Positions 1 to 6,693 of a stretch of 9,364 nucleotides of DNA are shown piece by piece. The notes under the pieces were generated by a model. The model was given only the letters and a program-made list of their open reading frames with translations. It searched no databases and was not told the origin of the DNA. Every line of letters starts with the position of its first letter. Position 1 is the first letter of the stretch. The translations under genes and the position numbers were made by a program. The DNA is from Alphaproteobacteria bacterium (GTDB lineage: Bacteria; Pseudomonadota; Alphaproteobacteria; Puniceispirillales; Puniceispirillaceae), in the NCBI GenBank assembly GCA_011525265.1, contig WTHV01000155.1, positions 1 to 9,364 on the forward strand, written 5' to 3'.

Positions 1-908
1 CATTGCGCAAAGATAATACAGGCTATGATTTAAAACAGCTTTTTATCGGCGGTGAAGGCACACTTGGTATTATCACAGCCGCATCGTTAAAATTATTTCC
101 CAAGCCGCAAGCGAAAGCCACGGCCATTGCCTCCATCACATCACCGCAAGCAGGTGTAACGCTCCTGAACGCCCTAAGAAGCGCATCAGGTGACCTTGTC
201 GAGGCCTTTGAGTTAATGCCGCATGATATTTTTGCTATTGTTGAAAAACAATTTCCCAATCTTGCCTGCCCAATAAAGCCTATTCCACAATTTGCCATTT
301 TGATGGAAATTGCCTCTTCAGATAAAGAGATGGGGCGGGTAGCTAGTGATGGCACTGTGCCTATTATTCAAAAGCTTGAACAGTTCTTGGCCAATGCCTT
401 TGAAGATGAGATGATCCAAGATGCGGTTATTGCCCAAAATGAAACACAGCGCGATGCCTTATGGGCTATTCGCGAAAATGCCCCTGAATCCACCAAGCGA
501 GAATCAAAGCCTGTCAATACTGATATCTCTGTCACCTTGTCTGATTTAAGCCAGTTTTATGAGGCGGCAAGCGTTTATGTAAAAGAGGTTGATGCACAAG
601 CGCGCATTTGTGGCTATGGCCATATGGGCGATGGCAATATCCATTTCAATGTGGTTGAGCGGCTAGGCGGCGACCCTGAATGGGCAGGCAAAAGAGATGC
701 TATTTTTGCCGCCATTTACAAAGCCCTTTTCGAGGTCAACGGGTCTATCAGTGCCGAACATGGCATCGGCGCAATGAAGGTAGAACAATTGGCAGAGGTC
801 AAAGACCCTGTGGCTCTTGCGACCATGCGCGCTATTAAACAAACGCTCGACCCAAAAGGCCTGTTAAATCCAGGCAAGATAATCGGAAACGAATTGCAAA
901 AAGGATGA
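1..908 (+). CDS. FAD-linked 2-hydroxyacid dehydrogenase, GlcD/D2HGDH-like (5' partial)
   Basis: This is the C-terminal part of a flavoprotein of the FAD-binding PCMH / FAD-oxidase C family (glycolate oxidase GlcD, D-lactate and D-2-hydroxyglutarate dehydrogenases), which oxidises a 2-hydroxyacid to the 2-oxoacid and passes electrons to an acceptor. The reading frame is open to the left edge, so the TTG at position 3 is an internal Leu codon, not a start. About 301 of a typical 460-490 residues are visible. Counting from that codon, residues 1-35 are the end of the FAD domain (NTGYDL, GGEGTLGIIT). The cap/substrate domain follows, with LWAIREN at 153-159. The metal-site signature GHMGDGNIHFN is at 206-216 (His207, His214), and SAEHGIG at 250-256 supplies Glu252. 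Residue 172 is Asn where relatives usually have Lys, so the substrate is left open. The family assignment is firm; calling it D-2-hydroxyglutarate dehydrogenase would be speculative. It probably shares an operon with the next gene. Confidence 0.93.
   Translation, partial: LRKDNTGYDLKQLFIGGEGTLGIITAASLKLFPKPQAKATAIASITSPQAGVTLLNALRSASGDLVEAFELMPHDIFAIVEKQFPNLACPIKPIPQFAILMEIASSDKEMGRVASDGTVPIIQKLEQFLANAFEDEMIQDAVIAQNETQRDALWAIRENAPESTKRESKPVNTDISVTLSDLSQFYEAASVYVKEVDAQARICGYGHMGDGNIHFNVVERLGGDPEWAGKRDAIFAAIYKALFEVNGSISAEHGIGAMKVEQLAEVKDPVALATMRAIKQTLDPKGLLNPGKIIGNELQKG
898..905 (+). promoter_or_regulatory. Ribosome binding site of the DUF924 gene, abutting the upstream stop
   Basis: AAAAAGGA lies 9 nt before the ATG at 915. 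It sits in the last codons of the upstream dehydrogenase, directly before its TGA (906-908). This placement supports translational coupling of the two genes and fixes the start at 915. The same A-rich GGA element with about 9 nt spacing recurs before several other genes here. Confidence 0.6.
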
Positions 909-914
909 CCAATC

Positions 915-1463
915 ATGAAAGAGACTGCCATTCCCAAAATTTTGCATTTTTGGTTTGAAGAGATAACACCCCAGCAATGGTTTAAAAAAGATGATGCCTT
1001 TGACAATCTGTTAAAAGATCGCTTTGGCAAATATGTGGCTGATGCGCTAGGGGGGCGCCTTGATAGTTGGGCGGGCACCAAAGAAGGCACGCTTGCCTTA
1101 ATCCTTTTACTTGATCAGATGACACGCAACATTTACCGTGATACCCCGCTTGCCTTTGCTGGTGATGAGATGGCAGTGGCTCATGCCTTGCGCGCAGTGG
1201 ATAAGGGCTATCTTGATAGCACGCCAACCGCTCAAAATAATTTCATGCTTATGCCGCTGATGCATAGTGAGGATATGACAATCCATGCCCGTGCAGAGCC
1301 ATTATTTGCGCAATTCACCTCTGAGATGACGCAAAATTTTCTTCGCAAACATACTGTGATTATCAGGCGCTTTGGCCATTACCCGCATCGCAATGACATT
1401 CTAGGGCGGCCATCAACAGAAGAAGAAATCGCCTTTCTAAAAGAACCTAATTCATCTTTTTAA
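915..1463 (+). CDS. DUF924 family protein
   Basis: This 182-residue cytoplasmic protein of the DUF924 family (COG3803) is complete and of normal family length. The family is helical and distantly TPR-like, and no biochemical activity is established for it. The hallmarks are all present: ILHFWFEE at 9-16, WFKKDDAFD at 22-30, an RF at 36-37, the core LLLDQMTRNIYR at 64-75, and the C-terminal block RRFGHYPHRNDILGRPSTEEE at 151-171. There is no signal peptide or membrane segment. The ATG at 915 has a well-spaced ribosome binding site. Only 6 bp separate it from the dehydrogenase stop, so it is very likely cotranscribed with that gene. Its last 17 bp overlap the end of the convergent GT9 gene. The family call is firm; the function is unknown. 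Confidence 0.93.
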   Translation: MKETAIPKILHFWFEEITPQQWFKKDDAFDNLLKDRFGKYVADALGGRLDSWAGTKEGTLALILLLDQMTRNIYRDTPLAFAGDEMAVAHALRAVDKGYLDSTPTAQNNFMLMPLMHSEDMTIHARAEPLFAQFTSEMTQNFLRKHTVIIRRFGHYPHRNDILGRPSTEEEIAFLKEPNSSF

Positions 1464-2373
1464 GCGCGCCTAACTCTTGATAAACACGGCGCGGCGAAAG
1501 GCTGTTTAGGTCATCTGATGCAAGATAATGGGCTTTTGCGCCTTGTGGTGCTGACATGGCAGGGTTGGTATCAGGGCCCATCAGCATTAAGGTCAGCGCA
1601 CCTGTTTTAGCACCAAGAAAGACAGGGCCGCTATCATTGCCCACAATTGCGTCTGCCTTGGCACAAAGACTGGCAAGCTGTGCCAAATTTGTTTGCCCCA
1701 TAAGATTAACTGCACCTGCACAATCGCGCGCAATCTCATCACAGGCGCTTGCATCAACCTTTGTGCCAATAATCACAGGTAAAACCCCATTCTCAAGCAT
1801 CAGATTCGCTAGCATAGCATAATGGGCGGCTGGCCATCTCTTTGATGGCTTGGCAGGCGAACAGCCCGGCATAAGCACGCCATAGGGCACATCAAAAGAA
1901 AGGCTATTAGATGTATCATTGTTATCGGCAAGGAAAGAGAGATCTCCTGCGATTTTTGGCGCACCAAGCATGGTTGCGGCTGTCAGCATTCGCTCTGCAT
2001 TATTCACATCTGTAAAATCTGGATAAGCATCAGAACAGCCCTTGGCAGTCCCAAGCCATCTTTGCCCATCTGGTGCAAAATATTTGTGATAAATGGCCGT
2101 GCGCTTGGAGCATTGTAAATCAATGATGCAATCAAAATCACTCTGGAACAATTTATTCAGCGCGCCCAATTTCCAAAATTGATAAAATGGCGCACGCTCA
2201 TCAACTACAACCTTATCAAAATAAGGCATAGAGCGCATAAGCCCTGCAAAAGGGGGGCTTGTTAAAATAGTGATATGGGCCGTCTCATCAAACGCACGGA
2301 TACTTGAAAAAGCATCAATTCCTTGGATAATATCGCCCAACGCGCCATGCTTTATTATCAATAATCTTTTCAT
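1447..2373 (-). CDS. Glycosyltransferase family 9 (heptosyltransferase-like)
   Basis: This 308-residue GT-B enzyme belongs to family GT9 (WaaC/WaaF/WaaQ type), which transfers heptose from an ADP-sugar to the LPS inner core on the cytoplasmic face of the inner membrane. The N-terminus MKRLLIIKHGALGDIIQ carries the family's nucleotide/acceptor loop with Asp14, equivalent to the catalytic Asp of WaaC. The second Rossmann domain begins near residue 164 and has PGCSPAKPSKRWP at 169-181 (conserved Lys-Arg-Trp) and GNDSGP at 245-250. A GPD replaces the commoner GPT at 266-268. Length is slightly under the usual 320-350. The ATG has an AGGA 11 nt upstream, a somewhat long spacing. It is divergent from the GT4 gene and overlaps DUF924 tail to tail. 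The exact donor and acceptor cannot be read from sequence, so no gene symbol is given. Confidence 0.92.
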   Translation of the reverse strand: MKRLLIIKHGALGDIIQGIDAFSSIRAFDETAHITILTSPPFAGLMRSMPYFDKVVVDERAPFYQFWKLGALNKLFQSDFDCIIDLQCSKRTAIYHKYFAPDGQRWLGTAKGCSDAYPDFTDVNNAERMLTAATMLGAPKIAGDLSFLADNNDTSNSLSFDVPYGVLMPGCSPAKPSKRWPAAHYAMLANLMLENGVLPVIIGTKVDASACDEIARDCAGAVNLMGQTNLAQLASLCAKADAIVGNDSGPVFLGAKTGALTLMLMGPDTNPAMSAPQGAKAHYLASDDLNSLSPRRVYQELGALKKMN

Positions 2374-2427
2374 GGTACGCCCAATCCTAACCTTGTTCCC
2401 CGCCTCTTACATGAGGGGCGCGCTTTT

Positions 2428-2452
2428 TTGTAAATATAGCGTTTCTTTACAA
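2428..2452. repeat. Inverted repeat TTGTAAA-N11-TTTACAA, possible operator
   Basis: A perfect 7-bp inverted repeat (2428-2434 and 2446-2452) has arm centres 18 bp apart and lies between the divergent GT9 and GT4 genes. The left arm overlaps the best -10-like hexamer for the GT9 gene. Such symmetry fits a dimeric repressor site, but no regulator is identified. The repeat is short and AT-rich enough to arise by chance. Confidence 0.35.
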
Positions 2453-2462
2453 CAACTACCAA
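2433..2462 (-). promoter_or_regulatory. Possible promoter of the GT9 gene
   Basis: Read on the minus strand, TTGGTA (2462-2457) and TATATT (2438-2433) are separated by 18 bp, giving a leader of roughly 50 nt before the ATG at 2373. The -10 hexamer is good and the -35 fair. It overlaps the inverted repeat at 2428-2452. This is a pattern match only. Confidence 0.25.
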
Positions 2463-2483
2463 GCGCGATATACCAAAAAGACG

Positions 2484-2511
2484 TTGCAAGCAGGGTATTT
2501 TGCAATATGAC
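2484..2511 (+). promoter_or_regulatory. Possible promoter of the GT4 gene
   Basis: TTGCAA (2484-2489) and TATGAC (2506-2511) are separated by 16 bp, about 68 bp before the ATG at 2579. A second TTGCAA (2500-2505) directly precedes the -10-like hexamer. Both hexamers are imperfect, so this is a weak proposal. Confidence 0.2.
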
Positions 2512-2578
2512 CTAGCACGCTATGCCACTATCCCTAGCGTTTTTAAACCAAATTGCGTTTAGCCAAGCGAAGTAAGAT

Positions 2579-3712
2579 ATGTCACAAAGTCATGCGTTAA
2601 AAATAGACCTGCTTTTACCCTATAAGGAACGCTTTACCGCGCAAAATTCTGGCGCTGTTTCAACTGTGACCTATGAGCTGGCGCGCCAATTACAACAAAC
2701 GGATAATCAAGAGCTGACAATCTTTGCCACAGATGTCGCAACCCCAAAGGAAGATGTCACATTTCAGGGGTTAACACCGCGCTATAAAGTCTGGCAATCA
2801 CGCAATATCAGTTTTGCAAACAGCTATCTTGACCATATAGAAAAGCGCGCCTATCAGCCTGATATTATTGAAGTGCATGGCAGGCCACAAATCGCACATT
2901 ATATCGCGCGTAAACGCCCTGATTTAGCTGTTATTCTCTATCTTCATAATGATGCGCGTACCATCAGAGGGGCGAAAACAGTACAACAGAGAGACGCACT
3001 ATCTGAGAGCCTTGCCGGCATCATCTCGATCACCCATTATGTGAAATCATGTTTTCTTGATGGTCTTGGGGATGAGGCAAATTATAAAGCCCGTCACCTT
3101 GTCAATCATTTGGGCGTTGATAGGCGCCTCGCAAAACCTACAAAGCGTCAAAAACAAATCTTCCTTGCAGGACGAATGGTGCCTGAAAAAGGCTTTTTAG
3201 AAGCCTGCAAAGGCGCCCTGCCTGTCTTGATGGCACATCAGGAATGGTCTATTTGCCTTGCAGGTGGCAAGGATTTTACCACCGACACACTTACCACCTA
3301 CGAAAAAGAGATACAGCGCCTTCTTTCACCATTAGGAGAGCGTGCCAAATTTTTAGGGCATCAACCGCGCGATGCTGTGCGCCACTATCAAGAGACATCT
3401 GAGATTTGCATCGTGCCGTCCTTGTGGCAAGAACCAGGCGGGCTGACTGTGCTAGAAGCACTTGCGGCAGGCAGTGCCCTTATCACAACCAATCGGGGCG
3501 GCATCCCTGAATTTGCAAAAGACATGGCGATTATCGTTGATAACGGCTATCCCACTGATTTTGAACAAGCGATAAGAACGCTTGTGGAAAACCCAAAGGC
3601 CCGTAAATCACTTCAACAAACCGCTTGGAACACTTACGATTTTGACGCGGCCAAGATGGCACAAAGAGCCGCGCAATTTAGGCATGAATTGGCTGGGCTA
3701 AGACGACGATAA
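2579..3712 (+). CDS. Glycosyltransferase family 4 (GT-B, retaining)
   Basis: This 377-residue GT4 (RfaB/WaaG/PimA-like) enzyme transfers a sugar from a nucleotide-sugar to a glycan or lipid acceptor at the cytoplasmic side of the inner membrane. The N-terminal Rossmann domain (about 1-185) contains an SGAVSTVTYELARQL stretch at 24-38, the acceptor-side Gly-rich region. The C-terminal domain opens with IFLAGRMVPEKGF at 194-206 and has the GT4 signature E-x7-E (Glu285 and Glu293, in WQEPGGLTVLEALAAG), followed by TTNRGGIPE at 303-311. There is no signal peptide or transmembrane helix. The start is ATG with only a weak purine-rich GAAGTAAG upstream, so initiation may be modest. The neighbouring GT9 gene and lptD suggest LPS core or surface polysaccharide assembly. 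The sugar and acceptor are not predictable. Confidence 0.92.
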   Translation: MSQSHALKIDLLLPYKERFTAQNSGAVSTVTYELARQLQQTDNQELTIFATDVATPKEDVTFQGLTPRYKVWQSRNISFANSYLDHIEKRAYQPDIIEVHGRPQIAHYIARKRPDLAVILYLHNDARTIRGAKTVQQRDALSESLAGIISITHYVKSCFLDGLGDEANYKARHLVNHLGVDRRLAKPTKRQKQIFLAGRMVPEKGFLEACKGALPVLMAHQEWSICLAGGKDFTTDTLTTYEKEIQRLLSPLGERAKFLGHQPRDAVRHYQETSEICIVPSLWQEPGGLTVLEALAAGSALITTNRGGIPEFAKDMAIIVDNGYPTDFEQAIRTLVENPKARKSLQQTAWNTYDFDAAKMAQRAAQFRHELAGLRRR

Positions 3713-3744
3713 ATATCAGACTACTTGTCGCGCAATAATTTACA

Positions 3745-3759
3745 TTAACCGCTAATTAA
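3745..3759. promoter_or_regulatory. CtrA-like box TTAA-N7-TTAA upstream of lptD
   Basis: TTAA at 3745-3748 and TTAA at 3756-3759 are separated by exactly 7 bp, matching the alphaproteobacterial CtrA response-regulator consensus. The flanks extend it to a CATTAA/TTAATG inverted repeat (3743-3748 and 3756-3761). It lies about 57 bp before the proposed lptD start, where a promoter would be expected. The region is AT-rich, so chance occurrence is possible, and no ctrA gene is visible in the window. Confidence 0.35.
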
Positions 3760-3801
3760 TGATAAGAAGAATAAGGTACTTTTTCATTAACAGCCCCTAT
3801 T

Positions 3802-3807
3802 AAAGGC
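3802..3807 (+). promoter_or_regulatory. Ribosome binding site deciding the lptD start
   Basis: AAAGGC (AAAGG core) ends 9 nt before the ATG at 3817, the spacing also seen at other genes in this window. It is too close to serve the in-frame TTG at 3808. It therefore favours ATG 3817, or less likely ATG 3820, as the lptD start. Confidence 0.55.
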
Positions 3808-3816
3808 TTGTCATTT

Positions 3817-5976
3817 ATGATGTTCTCTTTCCAGCGCCCTATTCACCATGTCCGCGTTTTTGCTGCATTCATTATTTGTCTTTTTTTGACAAACCATGCC
3901 CTCGCGCAAGATAACCCTGTGCAATTTGAAGCTGATAAGGTGGAGACAAATCAAGAGGCAGGCATTTTAACCGCCACAGGTAATGTTATCTTGATACAAG
4001 ATGGCGATGAATTGCGCGCGGACACGGTGGAATATGACCGCAAGACAAAGCGCGCTATTGCCAAAGGGCACGTTATCTATAAAACCGCAGATGGTGCCAC
4101 CCATATGAGTGACTATCTCGACCTAAGTGATAATTTTAAAGAAATTTTTGCCGAACCAATGATTTCTGAAATGGCTGATGGGTCGCGCTTCACAGCAGAA
4201 GTTGCGTCTGGCAATTTTGATGTCAAAACTGAAATGCAAAGCACAAGTTTTACCCCCTGTAATTGTGATTATGAGGCGGGTGAGAAACCGATTTGGGACC
4301 TGCGCGCTACAAAGACCACCCATAATAAACAAACCAGCACCATTATTCATGAAAATGTGCGTATGCATATTTTTGGCCTACCTGTATTCTACCTGCCTGT
4401 TTTGGCACATCCTGATTGGACAGTTGACCGCAGAACAGGTTTCCTTGCGCCATCGGTACATTATTCCTCATCAGAAGGCGCGACACTATCAACGCCTTAC
4501 TACAAGACGCTTGGCCCTTCGGCAGATATCACATTACGTCCCTATCAGTTTCAGCATCGCGGTAACGCCTTACATAGCATCTATCGTGAAAAAACAGATT
4601 ATTCAGATTTAACTGCCAATATCTATATCGCAAATGTAAATACCTTTAAAAAAGAGCGCGAAAATGTTGGAGCGATTGACCTGTTGCATCAAACAGATGT
4701 TGGCGATGGGTGGAATGTCAATACACGGCTTATCCGGACCTCTCAAGATACGTTTTTGCGTCGTTATAAATTCAATTCAAGCTATAACCTCAAAAGCGCG
4801 GTTACCGCGGATCGTATCAAAGAAGATCGCTATTACCTTGTAGAGGCCTCTGATTTCCAAGGCTTGCGCAGTACAGATACACCAGATAAAGAGCCATCTA
4901 TATTACCTCATATTTACTATGAGAGCTATCAGCCCGGCTTCCGCGGCAATCAAGAGATAAGAACAGAGGTCTCTGCTATTCAAGTTGCCAATGATGAAGG
5001 GCATGATATGACCCGTTGGTCTAGTGATATCAGCATAGAGGATGAAGTCACATTCCTAAACGGCTTTCTTGATACACAAGTTGGGGTCATGTCATCGATT
5101 TATGATATTAAGAAAAAGACTTCTGAAAGCGCTCATGATGGTGAAATAGGCCAAGCAAACCCCTATGTCTCACTTGATTGGCGCGCACCTGTTGCGGCTG
5201 TGGCTGATTTTGGCATTGTAATGCTAGAGCCACGTGCAAAAATCACCTATATTGGCGGCGCCGACCGCACAGATGAGGTGCCAAATAGAGATGCGGCTGA
5301 TTTCCGTCTTGATGAATCGAATTTGTTTATAACACACCGTCATCAAGGTAAAGATTTCGTCTTGCCAGGCACAAGAGCTGACATTGGGCTATCAGCCCTT
5401 GCAGACCAGACAATATTTGGTGAGGTTAACGGCTTTGCTGGCGTATCAAGACGCCTTGAGGGTGATACAACAACAGGGCTGACAACAGGCAATAATCGTA
5501 ACTATTCTGATTATGTTGCAAGCCTATCATTAAAGCCCTCAGATGATCTTTCTCTAAGCTGGTCTGGACGCGCTGATTCAAAGAGTTTTGAGCTAAATGA
5601 ATCACGAACAAATTTGAAATGGCGCTATAAATCAACTAACTTATCAGTTGAGCATGCCCAATTATCAAAAGCCCATTTTAAATCAGAGACCACTGACAGA
5701 GAGGTGCTTTCTGTTGCCCTTGAACAGAAATTGCCAGATGGCTGGGTTGGCAAAGCAAAACAGACATGGGATCTCTCAAATGGTAAGTCAGAGCGGGACG
5801 AAACACGCTTCACATTGGCATGGACAGGCGGCTTTCAAGATTGTTTGACATTGTCACTTGATTATCAGAGAGACGCCTCATCTGACCGCGATATTCCGCG
5901 CAAAGATGAAGTGTTCCTTGTCCTGAACTTCAAATATCTTGGCGCGATCAGCCAATCTGATTTTCAGGAAAATTAG
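3817..5976 (+). CDS. lptD: LPS-assembly outer membrane protein LptD
   Basis: LptD is the outer membrane beta-barrel that, with LptE, inserts LPS into the outer leaflet. From ATG 3817 the protein has 719 residues, within the usual alphaproteobacterial range. Residues 1-30 form a signal peptide (basic start, hydrophobic VFAAFIICLFL core, cleavage after ALA). An OstA/LptA-like beta-jellyroll domain follows (about 34-115; FEADKVETNQEAGILTATG, then repeats of the ADTVEYDRKTKRAIAKG type). The conserved LptD core includes IWDLRATK (near 159), FGLPVFYLPVLAHPDW, and RRTGFLAPSV leading into the barrel. The barrel runs to the C-terminus, ending in an aromatic-rich strand (VFLVLNFKYLG). Mature-chain cysteines are only Cys148, Cys150 and Cys676, fewer than the four of E. 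coli. An in-frame TTG at 3808 is the alternative start. The GT4 gene lies upstream and the exporter gene converges 4 bp downstream. Confidence 0.95.
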   Translation: MMFSFQRPIHHVRVFAAFIICLFLTNHALAQDNPVQFEADKVETNQEAGILTATGNVILIQDGDELRADTVEYDRKTKRAIAKGHVIYKTADGATHMSDYLDLSDNFKEIFAEPMISEMADGSRFTAEVASGNFDVKTEMQSTSFTPCNCDYEAGEKPIWDLRATKTTHNKQTSTIIHENVRMHIFGLPVFYLPVLAHPDWTVDRRTGFLAPSVHYSSSEGATLSTPYYKTLGPSADITLRPYQFQHRGNALHSIYREKTDYSDLTANIYIANVNTFKKERENVGAIDLLHQTDVGDGWNVNTRLIRTSQDTFLRRYKFNSSYNLKSAVTADRIKEDRYYLVEASDFQGLRSTDTPDKEPSILPHIYYESYQPGFRGNQEIRTEVSAIQVANDEGHDMTRWSSDISIEDEVTFLNGFLDTQVGVMSSIYDIKKKTSESAHDGEIGQANPYVSLDWRAPVAAVADFGIVMLEPRAKITYIGGADRTDEVPNRDAADFRLDESNLFITHRHQGKDFVLPGTRADIGLSALADQTIFGEVNGFAGVSRRLEGDTTTGLTTGNNRNYSDYVASLSLKPSDDLSLSWSGRADSKSFELNESRTNLKWRYKSTNLSVEHAQLSKAHFKSETTDREVLSVALEQKLPDGWVGKAKQTWDLSNGKSERDETRFTLAWTGGFQDCLTLSLDYQRDASSDRDIPRKDEVFLVLNFKYLGAISQSDFQEN

Positions 5977-5980
5977 AGCG

Positions 5981-6607
5981 TTAGATAGTCGCAACCATAA
6001 CAACAGCGACCGCGATGATTGAGCCGCCTGTTATGCGGTTCATCAAACGCGCGCCTTCTTCACTTTTGATCAGCTGAAAAATGCGATCTGCCCCAAACGC
6101 ATAGACAACACAACCTGCAAACAGCATAGATGCAATTGTGACCATTGTGATCACAGCATCAATCATAGATAAGTTCGTTAAATCTATAAATTGCGGCAAG
6201 AATGATAGATAGAAAACCATCACCTTCGGGTTGGTACCACTAATTGCAATCCCTGCGCCAAGCGTTTGCGCAATGGTGCGGTTCTTTGCTGATTCAAGGC
6301 GGCGTGCCTCTTCTTTCAATAAGGGCGGTGCCACCCATTGATTATACCCCACATAGGCAAGGAACCCTGCACCAACAACGCGGACATAGACCATATAAGG
6401 CGCAATAATATCAGCGATTGTATGGAGTGATGCCAAGACCGCAATCAAATAGATAAAGTCACCCATCATCAAGCCAAGACCAAGCAATAAGCCTGCCCCA
6501 ATACCACGTGCCATTGTGCGTGATAACAGCGCCACAATTCCCGGCCCCGGTGTTACGACAAAAATAAAGGTGGCAACGGCCAATGCAATAATCGTGCTAA
6601 ATGTCAT
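5981..6607 (-). CDS. LysE/RhtB-family amino-acid exporter
   Basis: This 208-residue inner membrane protein of the LysE/RhtB translocator family typically exports amino acids or related small metabolites using the proton motive force. It has about six hydrophobic segments (near 4-26, 36-58, 66-88, 115-138, 147-172 and 187-207). The diagnostic TPGPG is at 19-23, and NPKVMVFYLSFLPQFI at 126-141 is the second conserved family block. Length is normal. The ATG has an AGG core 8 nt upstream (6616-6618). Its stop lies only 4 bp from the lptD stop, tail to tail, and no terminator fits in that gap. An 86-bp gap separates it from the flavoprotein gene, so it may share its transcript or have its own promoter. 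The substrate cannot be inferred from sequence. Confidence 0.93.
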   Translation of the reverse strand: MTFSTIIALAVATFIFVVTPGPGIVALLSRTMARGIGAGLLLGLGLMMGDFIYLIAVLASLHTIADIIAPYMVYVRVVGAGFLAYVGYNQWVAPPLLKEEARRLESAKNRTIAQTLGAGIAISGTNPKVMVFYLSFLPQFIDLTNLSMIDAVITMVTIASMLFAGCVVYAFGADRIFQLIKSEEGARLMNRITGGSIIAVAVVMVATI

Positions 6608-6693
6608 AAAACTCGCCTAATGATATTCCCATTGTCACATCATGACGCCATGCCAAAATGCCTGATGGGTATAAAGGCTTATCTTAATTTTGC

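Noticed and set aside
3..5. TTG as a start codon for the dehydrogenase
   Set aside because: The frame is open to the window edge and the sequence begins inside the conserved LRKDNTGYDL segment of the FAD domain, so the gene is cut by the window and does not start here.
716..1090. 124-residue minus-strand open frame across the dehydrogenase/DUF924 junction
   Set aside because: It is antisense to two well-supported genes and its product looks like a complement-strand shadow.
2397..2426. Hairpin-like CCCCGCCTC...GAGGGGCG followed by a T-run
   Set aside because: Only 4 bp pair without bulges or mismatches, and no plus-strand gene ends upstream of it, so a terminator is not supported.
3808..3810. 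TTG start for lptD
   Set aside because: The AAAGG site is only about 1-2 nt away, while ATG 3817 has proper spacing and still gives a complete signal peptide.
4178..4612. 144-residue plus-strand open frame inside lptD
   Set aside because: It lies wholly within the conserved LptD coding region in another frame, resembles no family and has no ribosome binding site worth noting.
6608..6693. GTCA-N5-TGAC mini-palindrome in the gap before the exporter gene
   Set aside because: A 4-bp arm is too short to call, and neither a terminator nor a convincing promoter is visible in this gap.
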